Assembly: GCF_030655195.1 (NCBI RefSeq)
Contig: NZ_JAURWA010000055.1
Span: 1 to 43,958 of the forward strand
Reading direction: 5' to 3'
From: Patulibacter sp.
GTDB taxonomy: Bacteria; Actinomycetota; Thermoleophilia; Solirubrobacterales; Solirubrobacteraceae
Length of the DNA stretch: 43,958 nt
Made by a program: the position numbers and the translations under genes. The notes beneath the pieces were generated by a model. That model made no database searches. It was not told where the DNA came from and saw nothing but the letters and a program-made list of their open reading frames with translations. The first letter of the stretch is position 1. Every line of letters begins with the position of its first letter. This document shows, piece after piece, positions 16,323 through 24,763 of the stretch.

Positions 16323-17866
16323 GCGCCGGCTCCCTCCGTCCCGACGTCGTGATCGTCGGCGCCGGCTCGGCCGGGTGCGTGCTCGCGGCGCGGCTGAGCG
16401 AGGAGGCCGACCGGTCCGTGCTGCTGCTCGAGGCCGGTCCCGTGTTCGCGGACGCGGCGACGTACCCCGAGGTGCTGCGCGACGAGCGGACGTTCCCCCA
16501 GGACCACCTGTGGCGCTACGACGGCTTCCACGGCGCCGACGACGTGTCGCCCGCGGCGATCGTCCGGGGCCGCGTGCTCGGGGGCTCCGGCGCGGTCAAC
16601 GGCATGCTCTGGCAGCGCGGGCTGCCCGAGGACTACGACGGCTGGGGTCTGCCGGAGTGGTCGGCGGCCGAGATGGCCCACGCGTTCGACCGCCTCGAGG
16701 ACGACCGCGACGCGCCGGAGCGCTCCGCGTCCCTCGGCGGCCCCGTCCCCATCGCCCGCCTCGGCCGGGAGCACTGGGCGCCGGCGCACGTCGCGTTCCA
16801 CGACGCGCTGCGCGACCTCGGCACGCCGGCCAACCCCGACCTGCTGCGCGCGGAGCACCAGGGGGTCGGGGCGTACGCGCGCAACGGCGACCAGGGCCGG
16901 CGGATGGGCGCGGCGCTCACGCACCTCCTGCCCGCCCTCGGCCGCCCGAACCTCACGGTCCGCGGCGGCGTGCAGGTCGCCCGGGTGGTCGTCGAGCACG
17001 GCCGCGTCGTCGGCCTCGACGTCCGCGCCGACGGCCGGGAGGAGCGCATCGACGCCGGCGAGGTCGTCCTCTGCGCCGGCGCGGTCGAGACGCCGCAGCT
17101 GCTCGTCCACTCCGGCCTCGGGCCCGCGGAGGCGCTGACCCGTCTCGGACTCCCCGTCGTCGCCGACCTGCCGGGCGTCGGCGCGGGACTGACCGACCAC
17201 CCCTCCGTCGTCCTCACCGTCCGCCTGCGGCCCGAGGTCCGCGCGTGGGACCTGCGCTGCCTCGTCGGCGACGTCACGACCTCGGCGTCGGCCCGTGCGG
17301 CCGGGCGCCGCAGCGACCTGCAGACCCTCGTCATGTCCGGCCCGTACGTCGGCAACAACGCCGGGCACCTGCCCCAGGCCCAGGACCCCACGACGGTCGA
17401 CGCCGTCCTGAACCCCATCCTCTACGCGCCCGAGAGCGTGGGCCGGGTCGAGACGGTCGACGTCGATCCCGACGTGCGGCCACGCATCCACTACGGGTAC
17501 CTGCGCTCCGTCGCGGACCGCGCCCGGATGCGCGAGGCCGTCCGGCGCGCCGCCGACGTCCTCGCCCATCCCGCTTTCGCGTCCCTGGTCGCGGACGCCG
17601 GCGGGGCACCGGACCGGCGGACGCTCGACGACGACGCGGCCCTCGACGCCTGGATCTCGCCCGCGGTGCAGAGCACCCTGCACGGCTGCGGCACGTGCCG
17701 GATGGGCCGGGAGGACGACCCCGACGTCGTGGTCGACGCCCGTTGCCGGGTGCGCGGGGTCGACGGCCTGCGCGTCGTCGACCTGTCGATCGTCCCGCGT
17801 GTCCCGACCGCGCCGACGAACGCGACGGCGATGGCCGTGGCGGAGCGCGTGGCGGCCTGGGGCTGA
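16319..17866 (+). CDS. mftG: Mycofactocin-associated GMC dehydrogenase MftG
   Basis: MftG is an FAD-dependent GMC-family dehydrogenase. In mycobacteria it reoxidises reduced mycofactocin and passes electrons to the respiratory chain. The 515-residue sequence has the Rossmann motif GAGSAG (15-20), the GMC signature GRVLGGSGAVNGMLWQRG, GEVVLCAGAVETPQLL in the middle, and the C-terminal segments HGCGTCRMG and PTNATAMAVAERVA. The active-site His of GMC enzymes is probably in LHGCGTCRMG. ATGA overlap with mftF. It is the last gene of the mft operon. Confidence 0.94.
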   Translation: MSAGSLRPDVVIVGAGSAGCVLAARLSEEADRSVLLLEAGPVFADAATYPEVLRDERTFPQDHLWRYDGFHGADDVSPAAIVRGRVLGGSGAVNGMLWQRGLPEDYDGWGLPEWSAAEMAHAFDRLEDDRDAPERSASLGGPVPIARLGREHWAPAHVAFHDALRDLGTPANPDLLRAEHQGVGAYARNGDQGRRMGAALTHLLPALGRPNLTVRGGVQVARVVVEHGRVVGLDVRADGREERIDAGEVVLCAGAVETPQLLVHSGLGPAEALTRLGLPVVADLPGVGAGLTDHPSVVLTVRLRPEVRAWDLRCLVGDVTTSASARAAGRRSDLQTLVMSGPYVGNNAGHLPQAQDPTTVDAVLNPILYAPESVGRVETVDVDPDVRPRIHYGYLRSVADRARMREAVRRAADVLAHPAFASLVADAGGAPDRRTLDDDAALDAWISPAVQSTLHGCGTCRMGREDDPDVVVDARCRVRGVDGLRVVDLSIVPRVPTAPTNATAMAVAERVAAWG

Positions 17867-17872
17867 CCGGCA

Positions 17873-17926
17873 GGGCCGGGCCGGCGTGCCCGCCCCGCGC
17901 CCGGGGCCCGCGTGCTCGCCCGGCCC
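17873..17926. terminator. Possible terminator between mftG and the convergent response-regulator gene
   Basis: GGGCCGGGC (17873-17881) and GCCCGGCCC (17918-17926) are perfect 9-bp complements, but the loop is 36 nt and itself GC-rich (GCCCGGGGC inside). It lies between two convergent stops, where a bidirectional terminator is expected. Chance complementarity is possible at this GC content. Confidence 0.35.
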
Positions 17927-17934
17927 CCGTGCCG

Positions 17935-18621
17935 TCACCCGCCGTCGTCGACGAGTCCCGCGTCGTGGGCCAGCAGCGCGACCTGCACGCGGTTGTTCAG
18001 GTCGAGCTTCTGCAGCACGCTCGAGACGTGCGCCTTGACCGTCGCGACGCTCATGTGCAGCTCGGCGCCGATCTCCGCGTTGGACCCGCCTCGGCCCAGG
18101 CCGACCGCGACCTCGCGCTCGCGCTCGGTCAGGTCGGTCAGCCGCTCCTCCGCCCGCGCCCGACGGTCGTCGCGCGCCGGGTCGGCGACGTGGTCGATGA
18201 GCCGGCGCGTGACCGCGGGGGAGAGCATCGCCTCGCCGGCGGCGACGAGCCGGATGGCCCGCGCGATCTCCGCCGGCGGGGTGTCCTTGAGCAGGAACCC
18301 GGCTGCCCCGGCGCGCAGCGCCCGCAGCACCTGGTCGTCGGCGTTCAGCGTCGTCAGCACCACGACCTGGGGCGGACCGCCCGTGCCCGGCGAGGTCTGC
18401 GACCGCAGGCGCTCGGTGGCCGTCAGCCCGTCGACGACCGGCATCCGGATGTCCATCAGCACGACGTCGGGCCGGTGCTCCTGGACCGCACGGGGCACGC
18501 CCTCGCCGTCGTCCGCCTCGCCGACGACCCGGACGCCCTCCGCCCCGTCGAGCATCATCGTCAGCGCCTGGCGGACGAGCGCGTCGTCGTCCACCAGCAG
18601 GACCCGGACCGGACCGCTCAC
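17935..18621 (-). CDS. NarL/LuxR-type response regulator
   Basis: The 228-residue protein has an N-terminal receiver domain (phospho-acceptor Asp57 in VVLMDIRMP, conserved LLKDTPPAE) and a C-terminal LuxR helix-turn-helix (LTEREREVAVGLGRGGSNAEIG, then VKAHVSSVLQKL). It is cotranscribed with the upstream kinase: its GTG at 18621 overlaps the kinase stop (GTGA). Pairs of this kind next to an ABC-2 exporter, divergent here, often control the exporter, as in DesKR and LiaRS-like systems; the actual signal is unknown. Confidence 0.93.
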   Translation of the reverse strand: MSGPVRVLLVDDDALVRQALTMMLDGAEGVRVVGEADDGEGVPRAVQEHRPDVVLMDIRMPVVDGLTATERLRSQTSPGTGGPPQVVVLTTLNADDQVLRALRAGAAGFLLKDTPPAEIARAIRLVAAGEAMLSPAVTRRLIDHVADPARDDRRARAEERLTDLTEREREVAVGLGRGGSNAEIGAELHMSVATVKAHVSSVLQKLDLNNRVQVALLAHDAGLVDDGG

Positions 18622-19883
18622 GCGACGCTCCACGGCAGTCGGGCGCGCAGGAGGAAGCCGCCGTCCGCCGTCGGTGCGGCCTCGAGCCGGCCGTCCGCGA
18701 GCTCGACGCGCTCGCGCAGCCCGACGAGCCCCGTGCCGGTGCCGGGGATCGGCACGTCGGGCCCGGCGCCGACGGCCGCGGGGGTGGCGATCTCGACGGT
18801 CAGACCCTCGGCGGCGGAGCCGGCACAGCGCACGCGGACGGTGGCGCCCCACGCGTGCTTGCGGGCGTTGGTCAGTCCCTCCTGGACGACGCGGTAGGCG
18901 GTCCGTCCCGTCGTGGCCGCCGGCTCCTCGGCGGGCAGCGCGAGCTCCTCCTGGATCCGCATCCCGGCGTCGCGGGACTCGCGCAGGAGCGCGGGCAGGT
19001 CGCGGATGCCGGGCTGCGGCCGGACGTCGCCCGGGACCGCCGCCGCCGGGCCGGACGAGTCGCCGTCGCGCAGCACCCCGATCACCTGGCGCAGGTCCTC
19101 GAGCGCCTCGTGGGCGCTGGTGCGGATGATCCCGGCGGCGCGGGCGACCTCCTCCGGCGTCGCGTCCGGGCGGAACTCGAGCGCCCCGGCGTGCAACGAC
19201 ACGAGCGAGATCCGGTGGGCGACGACGTCGTGCATCTCGCGCGCGATCCGCGCCCGCTCCAGGTCGCGGGCCTGCGAGACCCGCAGCTGCTGCTCGCTCT
19301 CCGCCCGGACGGCCCGCTCGCGCAGCGACGCGAGCAGGTGGCGCCGGGAGCGCACGAGCATGCCCCAGGCCATGCCCGCACCCAGGAGGGCGTGCACGAG
19401 CACCACGAGCCAGACGTACGGGACCTCCTCGTCCGGCCAGATCGCGGCGTAGGCGAAGATCGACGGCGACTGGATCGCCGCGACCAGCGCGACCCAGCGC
19501 GGGTCCCGGTGGACGCCGACCGAGAACAGCATCACGGCGCCGGCCCCCGCGGACGACAGCGAGTACGTCCCGATGACCGCACCCAGGATCGCCAGGGCGA
19601 CCGGGTGCCGGCGGCGCCACCAGAGCCCGCCGACCATGACCACACCGCCGGCCAGGTCGAGCGTCGCGGCCGTGTCCCCGAACGGCGACCCGTAGTGCGG
19701 CAGGTAGCCGATGGCCCCGAACGACACGGCCACGGCCAGGCAGAGCGCGTCGACCGCCCAGTCGCGGCGGGAGCGGGGGCGGCGTCCGGCCTCGAGGTCG
19801 GTCTTCGACGGCGGCGGCAGCGCCCGCCGGACGACCGCGCGGAGCGTGCGTCCCGGCACGGCGGTCGTGGAGGCGGAGGCCAT
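18618..19883 (-). CDS. Sensor histidine kinase, HisKA_3 (NarX/DesK-like)
   Basis: The 421-residue membrane kinase has four to six hydrophobic segments in the first 175 residues, a coiled region, and a HisKA_3 dimerisation motif with the phospho-accepting His218 in REMHDVVAHR. The ATPase part ends with GTGLVGLRERVELADGRLEA, the short CA domain typical of this class. ATG 19883 is chosen over an upstream in-frame ATG (20045) that would cross the divergent promoter. TACGCT (19895-19890) sits exactly 6 nt upstream, suggesting a leaderless start. Partner: the response regulator at 17935-18621. Confidence 0.92.
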   Translation of the reverse strand: MASASTTAVPGRTLRAVVRRALPPPSKTDLEAGRRPRSRRDWAVDALCLAVAVSFGAIGYLPHYGSPFGDTAATLDLAGGVVMVGGLWWRRRHPVALAILGAVIGTYSLSSAGAGAVMLFSVGVHRDPRWVALVAAIQSPSIFAYAAIWPDEEVPYVWLVVLVHALLGAGMAWGMLVRSRRHLLASLRERAVRAESEQQLRVSQARDLERARIAREMHDVVAHRISLVSLHAGALEFRPDATPEEVARAAGIIRTSAHEALEDLRQVIGVLRDGDSSGPAAAVPGDVRPQPGIRDLPALLRESRDAGMRIQEELALPAEEPAATTGRTAYRVVQEGLTNARKHAWGATVRVRCAGSAAEGLTVEIATPAAVGAGPDVPIPGTGTGLVGLRERVELADGRLEAAPTADGGFLLRARLPWSVA

Positions 19884-20043
19884 GCGCGCAGCGTACGGGC
19901 GCGCGGGGGAGGCCACCACCGACCGAGGTCGGTGCCGCACCGCCGAAGGTCGGGGGTGCGGGGCCCGACCACCGCCCTCCGTCGGGGGCGACGGTCGACC
20001 GGCGGCCGATGTGCGGCGGGGGCCGCGACGGCAGGCTCGGTGC
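19884..20043. promoter_or_regulatory. Divergent promoter region, two-component system and ABC-2 exporter
   Basis: This 160-bp region has -10-like elements at the two expected leaderless positions: TACGCT 6 nt before the kinase and CAGGCT (20032-20037) 6 nt before the exporter ATPase. The palindrome ACCGAC-CGAG-GTCGGT at 19918-19933 and further GGTCGG/CCGACC copies downstream (to about 19970) could be the response regulator's site. The last point is inference. Confidence 0.45.
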
Positions 20044-20952
20044 ATGATCGAGATCGACGACCTGACCCGGCGCTACGGCGCCCACACCGCGGTCGACCAC
20101 GTGTCGTTCCGCTGCGAGCCCGGCACCGTGACCGGCTTCCTCGGGCCCAACGGCGCGGGGAAGTCCACGACGATGCGGATGCTCTGCGGCCTGACCCCGC
20201 CGACGTCCGGCCGGGCGACGGTGCTGGGGCGCCCGTTCCGCGACCTGCCCAACCCGGGCCGCGAGGTCGGCGTCCTGCTGGACGCCTCCGCCCAGCACGC
20301 GGGACGCACCGGCCGCGAGATCCTGACCGTGTCCGCCCGGGTGCTCGGCGTCGGGGACGACCGCGTCGAGGAGCTGCTGGAGACGGTGGGCCTGTCGGGC
20401 GATCGCGCGGCCCGCCGGGCCGGCGACTACTCGCTGGGCATGCGCCAGCGCCTCGGGATCGCCCACGCCCTGCTCGGCGATCCCCGGGTCCTCGTCCTCG
20501 ACGAGCCCGCCAACGGCCTGGACCCGGAGGGCATCCACTGGATGCGCGGCCTGCTGCGCGACTTCGCCGACCGGGGCGGCACCGTCCTGCTCTCGTCGCA
20601 CCTGCTCCACGAGGTCGAGGCGGTCGCCGACCGGCTCGTGGTGATCGCGGGCGGCCGGATCGTCGCCGACGACGACCTGGGGTCGCTCCTCAGCGGCGCC
20701 GGCGTGCTGGTGCGGTCGCCGGAGTCGACCGCGCTGCGCCGGGCGCTCGCCGCGGAGGGTCTGCCGTCCACGACGACCGCCGACGGCGCACAGCGGGTCG
20801 AGGCCGACCCCTACGCCGTCGGACGCGCGGCGCTGGAGCACGGCGTCGTCCTGACCGAGCTCCGGCCGGCCGACAGCGCCGGCCTCGAGGACCTGTTCCT
20901 GACCCTGACCACCACCGACGCGGCCGCCCCGGCCGAGGAGATCCCCGCATGA
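20044..20952 (+). CDS. ABC-2 type exporter ATP-binding protein
   Basis: The 302-residue ATPase belongs to the DrrA/CcmA-like exporter class. Motifs: Walker A GPNGAGKST (about 36-44), Q-loop region, signature SLGMRQRLGIAHALLG, Walker B VLVLDEPANGLDP and the H-loop LLSSHLLHEVE. The C-terminal 80 residues form a DrrA-type extension. The gene pairs with the permease whose ATG overlaps its stop (ATGA). It is divergent from a NarL-type two-component system, suggesting signal-controlled export of a lipid, peptide or drug. Confidence 0.93.
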   Translation: MIEIDDLTRRYGAHTAVDHVSFRCEPGTVTGFLGPNGAGKSTTMRMLCGLTPPTSGRATVLGRPFRDLPNPGREVGVLLDASAQHAGRTGREILTVSARVLGVGDDRVEELLETVGLSGDRAARRAGDYSLGMRQRLGIAHALLGDPRVLVLDEPANGLDPEGIHWMRGLLRDFADRGGTVLLSSHLLHEVEAVADRLVVIAGGRIVADDDLGSLLSGAGVLVRSPESTALRRALAAEGLPSTTTADGAQRVEADPYAVGRAALEHGVVLTELRPADSAGLEDLFLTLTTTDAAAPAEEIPA

Positions 20953-21746
20953 GCACCGCCACCCTCACCCCCGACACCTCCGTGCGCGACGCCGCGTCGC
21001 CGCGCGGCAGCGCGCCGTCGACCTGGACCCTGATCGCGGTCGAGCTGCGCAAGATGACCGACACCCGGGCCGGCCGCTGGCTGCTGCTGGCGACCGGTCT
21101 CGTGGCCGCGGCGGCCGCCGTCGCGCAGGGCCTCACCGGCGACGTCGCGAACCGCACGTTCGTCGACGCGGTGCAGATCACGATGCTGCCCCTGGGCGTG
21201 CTGCTGCCGATCATCGGCATCCTCGCCGCGACGGGCGAGTGGTCGCAGCGCACCGCCGTGACGACGTTCGCGCTCGTCCCGCGGCGCGGGCGCGTCCTCG
21301 CCGGCAAGGTCGGCGCGGTCCTCGTCCTGGGCGCGGGCGGCTTCGTGGTCGCGCTGCTCGCCGCGGCGGTCGCGACGGTCGTCGGCAGCGCGGCCGCCGA
21401 GCTGACCGATCCGTGGCGGATCGACGGCGGTGCGCTCGCCCAGGCGCTGCTGTTCCTGGGGCTGAGCGTCGTGTGGGGCCTGGCCTTCGGCCTGCTGCTC
21501 GTGCAGCCCGGCCTGGCGATCGTCGGCTTCTTCGTCCTGCCGACGATCTTCACGGTCGTCGGCCAGCTCGCCTCGGGGCTCAAGGACGCCCTGGAGTGGA
21601 TCGACCCCAACGTCGCCCTCGCCCCGCTCTCCGACGCCACGACCTCCGGTGCGGACTGGGGGCGGATCGCGACCGCCTCGATCCTCTGGATCGCCGTCCC
21701 GCTGGCCCTGGGGATCCGCCGCAACCTGCGACGCGAGGTCAAGTAG
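20949..21746 (+). CDS. ABC-2 type transporter permease
   Basis: The 265-residue membrane protein has about six transmembrane segments after a 30-residue hydrophilic start. The segment VELRKMTDTRAGRWLLLATG and the later GEWSQRTAVTTFALVPRRGR are typical of actinobacterial ABC-2 permeases partnered with DrrA-like ATPases. Translation is coupled to the ATPase by an ATGA overlap. A strong hairpin follows about 30 bp after the stop. Substrate unknown. Confidence 0.9.
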   Translation: MSTATLTPDTSVRDAASPRGSAPSTWTLIAVELRKMTDTRAGRWLLLATGLVAAAAAVAQGLTGDVANRTFVDAVQITMLPLGVLLPIIGILAATGEWSQRTAVTTFALVPRRGRVLAGKVGAVLVLGAGGFVVALLAAAVATVVGSAAAELTDPWRIDGGALAQALLFLGLSVVWGLAFGLLLVQPGLAIVGFFVLPTIFTVVGQLASGLKDALEWIDPNVALAPLSDATTSGADWGRIATASILWIAVPLALGIRRNLRREVK

Positions 21747-21777
21747 GGGCTGGTCGGGCCGCGGCGGGCGGGGGCGA

Positions 21778-21800
21778 GCGGGATCCGCCCCCGATCCCGC
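21778..21800 (+). terminator. Hairpin after the ABC-2 operon
   Basis: GCGGGATC and GATCCCGC form a perfect 8-bp stem around CGCCCCC. An alternative stem, GGGGGCG/CGCCCCC, overlaps it. It lies 31 bp after the permease stop. The remaining 120 bp up to terC show no clear operator or promoter. Confidence 0.6.
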
Positions 21801-21925
21801 CTCTGCGGCCCACCGCCGCCCTTCACCCGGCCCGCCCCGTGGCTCAACCCGCCCTGAGAGCGATCGCACGCAGAGGTGGCACGGCGGGGCGCAGCTGGCG
21901 CGTTCGCGGTGGGTAGGTGGCCGGC

Positions 21926-22822
21926 ATGGACGCACAGGTCGACGCCGGACTCCCGCTCTGGGGAGGGTTGCTCCTCTTCCTCGTGCTGCTCATCCTCGTC
22001 GACCTGCGGGTCGGCTCGGCGAAGAAGCACATGGACGTGCGGACGGCCGCGATCTGGTCCGGGATCTGGGTCGGCGTCTCGATCCTCTTCGGTCTCGGCC
22101 TGCTGCTCTTCGAGGGCGGCGAGGCCGGCTCGACGTTCTTCGCCGGCTACGCCATGGAGAAGGCGCTGTCGCTCGACAACGTCTTCGTCTTCACGCTGAT
22201 CTTCGCTGCGCTGGCGGTCCCGAAGGACGAGCAGCCGCGGGTGCTCCTGTGGGGCATCCTGATCGCGCTGGTCCTGCGCACGATCCTGATCTTCGTCGGC
22301 GCCGAGGCGCTCGAGCGCTACAGCTGGATCGCCTGGCCGTTCGCCGCGCTGCTGGCCTGGACGGGCTACAAGATCCTCAGGAGCGGGGACGAGCACGACG
22401 CCGGCGACAAGATGGTCGAGCGGATCCGCAAGCGCTTCCCGGACCTCAAGCCCGCCGCGGCCGCGCTGGTCGCCGTCGCGTTCGCGGACGTCATCTTCGC
22501 CGTCGACTCCGTCCCGGCGATCCTGGCGATCACCACCGACACGTTCGTCGTCTTCGCCGCCAACGCCTTCGCGCTGCTCGGCCTCCGCGCGTTGTTCTTC
22601 CTCGTCGCCGGTGCTGTCGCCCGCTTCGCGTACCTGCAGACCGGCCTGGGCATCCTGCTGATCGCGATCGCCGCGAAGCTGGCCTACGGCGAGATCACCG
22701 GCGACAAGATCCCGGTCGGCATCACCCTCGGCTCGATCATCCTCGTCCTGGGCGTCGCGGTCGGCGCGTCGCTGGTCAAGGAGCGTCGCGAGAAGCGGGC
22801 GGGCGGCCCGACCGCGGGTTGA
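21926..22822 (+). CDS. TerC-family integral membrane protein
   Basis: The 298-residue protein has nine or so membrane segments. Family landmarks are EKALSLDNVFVFTLIF (about 75-90), VAFADVIFAVDSVPAILAI (about 190-210) with the acidic residues typical of TerC/Alx, and FALLGLRALFFL. TerC/Alx proteins are implicated in manganese efflux or tellurium resistance. Either the ATG at 21926 or an in-frame GTG nine bases earlier could be the start; TAGGTG lies 6 nt before the ATG. It stands alone, convergent with the first COG4705-type gene. Confidence 0.9.
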   Translation: MDAQVDAGLPLWGGLLLFLVLLILVDLRVGSAKKHMDVRTAAIWSGIWVGVSILFGLGLLLFEGGEAGSTFFAGYAMEKALSLDNVFVFTLIFAALAVPKDEQPRVLLWGILIALVLRTILIFVGAEALERYSWIAWPFAALLAWTGYKILRSGDEHDAGDKMVERIRKRFPDLKPAAAALVAVAFADVIFAVDSVPAILAITTDTFVVFAANAFALLGLRALFFLVAGAVARFAYLQTGLGILLIAIAAKLAYGEITGDKIPVGITLGSIILVLGVAVGASLVKERREKRAGGPTAG

Positions 22823-22892
22823 GCGGGGCCGGTCGGCCCGGGCGCGGCCGGCGACCCCAACGGCCGGGGTGGCGACGCGGCGACCGGCGCGC

Positions 22893-23744
22893 TCAGGGGC
22901 GCACCGCCGACGGCGCCCGACCCTCGTGCTCGCGCCCGGGGAGGTGGTGCGGGCGGGTGGGTCCGGCGTGCTCGCCGGGCTCCTGGACGTCGATCCGGGC
23001 CTTCGCGGCCCACGCCACGAGGGCGACGAAGAGGACGAGCAGGACGGCGCTGACCGGCCCGTCGCCGAGTCCCAGGCCCCCGTTGTCCGGCTTGCTGAAG
23101 CCGTCGGCGAACGAGGCACCGAGGGGACGGGTGATGACGTACGCGATCCAGAACGCGGCGATCGGGTTCAGCAGCCCGCGCCACCAGAGGAGCGCGGGGA
23201 CGGCCATCAGGACCGCGAAGAGGACGGCCGAGCCGAAGTACCCGAGGTTCAGGGTCATCGCCGTGAGGTCGCCGGCGGCCGTCCCGAGCGCGAACGTCGC
23301 CAGGACCGCGGTCCAGTAGAACGCCTCGCGTCGGCGGGTCGTGATGCTGTGGATCGAGAGGGTGCCCTCGCTGCGGTGCCAGGCCCAGAAGACCCCGGCG
23401 ACGCACAGGGCGAAGAACGGGGTCGTGACCGCGTAGGAGAGGCCGGCGCCGTCCTTGATGCCGTCGGCGACCATCGTCCCGAAGACGGCGACCATCATCA
23501 CCGCGAACCAGTAGACGGGTGCCCGGTACTCGCGGGCGCGCAGCTGCATCCGCAGCGCGACGACGAAGCCGCCGACGCCGACCAGGGCGGCGAGCGGGAT
23601 GCTCGTCTGGCCCATGAAGTCGGACAGGGCCTCGCCCATGCCGGTGGTGAGGAGCTTCAGCGCCCAGAAGAGCGCGATGATCGCCGGGACCTTGGCCGCG
23701 AGCGGTTCGAGGCGGGGCGTCTTCGGCGTCGCGGAGCGGGGCAT
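22893..23744 (-). CDS. COG4705-type multi-pass membrane protein, paralogue 1
   Basis: The 283-residue protein has about seven to nine membrane segments, matching what I know of the uncharacterised COG4705 family. It is clearly related to the next gene: both contain TLSIHSI, RREAFYWT, TFALGTAAGDL and TRPLGAS in the same order. The C-terminal 35 residues are hydrophilic and His/Arg-rich. Transcription is probably leaderless: TAGGTT (23757-23752) lies 7 nt before the ATG at 23744, under an OmpR-type direct repeat (23767-23783). Function unknown; its promoter is shared with FTR1-like and uppP genes. Confidence 0.85.
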   Translation of the reverse strand: MPRSATPKTPRLEPLAAKVPAIIALFWALKLLTTGMGEALSDFMGQTSIPLAALVGVGGFVVALRMQLRAREYRAPVYWFAVMMVAVFGTMVADGIKDGAGLSYAVTTPFFALCVAGVFWAWHRSEGTLSIHSITTRRREAFYWTAVLATFALGTAAGDLTAMTLNLGYFGSAVLFAVLMAVPALLWWRGLLNPIAAFWIAYVITRPLGASFADGFSKPDNGGLGLGDGPVSAVLLVLFVALVAWAAKARIDVQEPGEHAGPTRPHHLPGREHEGRAPSAVRP

Positions 23745-23751
23745 GGCGCGG

Positions 23752-23783
23752 AACCTAGGCGGGCGTGATGAGCCGGGGATGAG
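23752..23783 (-). promoter_or_regulatory. Site A: OmpR-type direct repeat and leaderless promoter
   Basis: Read on the minus strand, CTCATCCCCGGCTCATC covers 23783-23767: two CTCATC half-sites 11 bp apart. After 9 bp comes the -10-like TAGGTT (23757-23752), then 7 nt to the ATG at 23744. There is no recognisable -35, so an activator at this position would be class-II-like. Confidence 0.72.
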
Positions 23784-23792
23784 AGGGCCGGC

Positions 23793-24623
23793 TCAATCGC
23801 GGTCCGCCGGGGCGGGCTCGCCGAGCCGGCGCTCGATGACGTCGCGCTTCGTGATGCTCAGGAAGGTGACCAGGGCGAGGATGATCGCGAGGAAGACGAA
23901 GCTCGTCCCCGTGGTGCCGAGGCCCAGGCCGCCGTCGTGCCTGGTCTGGGACATCAGGTCCCCGATCGAGGCACCGAGCGGTCGGGTCATGATGTAGGCG
24001 AGCCAGAACGCCAGCACCGCGTTGAGCCTGAACACGAGATGGGCGACCGTGATCAGCGCGATCACGCCGGCGAAGATGAGGACCGACACCGTGTAGCCCA
24101 GCGCGGCCTTCTCGGCGACGAGGTCGCCGGCGGCGGTGCCCAGCGCGAAGGTGAAGAGGATGGACGTCCAGTAGAACGCCTCGCGCCTGGTCGTCACGAT
24201 GCTGTGGATGGAGAGGGTCCGCTCGCTCGCGAACCACGAGGCGAAGACGAGCGCCAGGACCACCGTGAAGACCGTCGTCGAGGTGGTGAGCGCCACGCCG
24301 TGGGCGTCGGTCAGGTTGTCGGTGATGAGCGTCCCGAAGACGCTGATCACCACGATCGTGGCCCAGTAGACCGCGGGCACGTACCGCCGCGAGCGGAACT
24401 GGAACGCCAGCAGCACGACGAGCAGCGCGCCCGCGACGTACGTCGTGTTGCTCAGTCCGAAGCCGAGCGTGTCGTTCAGGTAGTCCGCCGCGGTCTCGCC
24501 GACCGTCGTCGCGAGGATCTTGATGATCCAGAACCAGAGGGTGACCTCGGGGACCTTGTTCAGCATCCGGCGCCCGCGCGATGCGGTCGTCGTCCCGGCG
24601 TGGGTGGTGGTGGCAGTGCTCAT
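23793..24623 (-). CDS. COG4705-type multi-pass membrane protein, paralogue 2
   Basis: This 276-residue paralogue of the neighbouring gene begins its conserved part with KVPEVTLWFWIIKILATTVGE, a hallmark of COG4705 members. Membrane segments alternate with short loops, and the charged motifs RTLSIHSI, TTRREAFYWT and TRPLGAS may line a functional face. ATG 24623 is preferred to an in-frame ATG at 24698, because the earlier one would translate across the regulatory site. Its stop lies 48 bp before the paralogue's start, but each gene has its own copy of the direct-repeat site. Confidence 0.86.
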   Translation of the reverse strand: MSTATTTHAGTTTASRGRRMLNKVPEVTLWFWIIKILATTVGETAADYLNDTLGFGLSNTTYVAGALLVVLLAFQFRSRRYVPAVYWATIVVISVFGTLITDNLTDAHGVALTTSTTVFTVVLALVFASWFASERTLSIHSIVTTRREAFYWTSILFTFALGTAAGDLVAEKAALGYTVSVLIFAGVIALITVAHLVFRLNAVLAFWLAYIMTRPLGASIGDLMSQTRHDGGLGLGTTGTSFVFLAIILALVTFLSITKRDVIERRLGEPAPADRD

Positions 24624-24629
24624 GCCCCC

Positions 24630-24661
24630 ACCGTGGCGAGCGCCGATGAGACCACCATGAG
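24630..24661 (-). promoter_or_regulatory. Site B: OmpR-type direct repeat and leaderless promoter
   Basis: On the minus strand CTCATGGTGGTCTCATC spans 24661-24645, again with half-sites 11 bp apart. Nine bases later lies CACGGT (24635-24630), then 6 nt to the ATG at 24623. CACGGT is a poor -10, but the spacing matches sites A, D, E and F. Confidence 0.66.
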
Positions 24662-24697
24662 CGCGCTCCAGATCCTCGCCCGAGCGCCGCCGCGCCA

Positions 24698-24740
24698 CTC
24701 ATCTCGTCCTCATCCGAAACAGGCATAGGGTGCCCTCATC
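24698..24740 (+). promoter_or_regulatory. Site C: OmpR-type direct repeat at the FTR1-like gene
   Basis: On the plus strand CTCATCTCGTCCTCATC covers 24698-24714, half-sites 11 bp apart. A -10-like TAGGGT (24726-24731) follows after 11 bp. An extra single CTCATC lies at 24735-24740, past the presumed start of transcription. Unlike the other sites this one leaves a leader of about 25 nt, with GAAGGA 8 nt before the ATG at 24764. Confidence 0.68.
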
Positions 24741-24763
24741 AGGGCGACCGAAGGACGTCATCG

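Noticed and set aside
24624..24698. ATG at 24698 as the start of the second COG4705-type gene
   Set aside because: Translation would cross site B, and the extension is unrelated to the paralogue. The ATG at 24623 fits the spacing of the other regulated genes.
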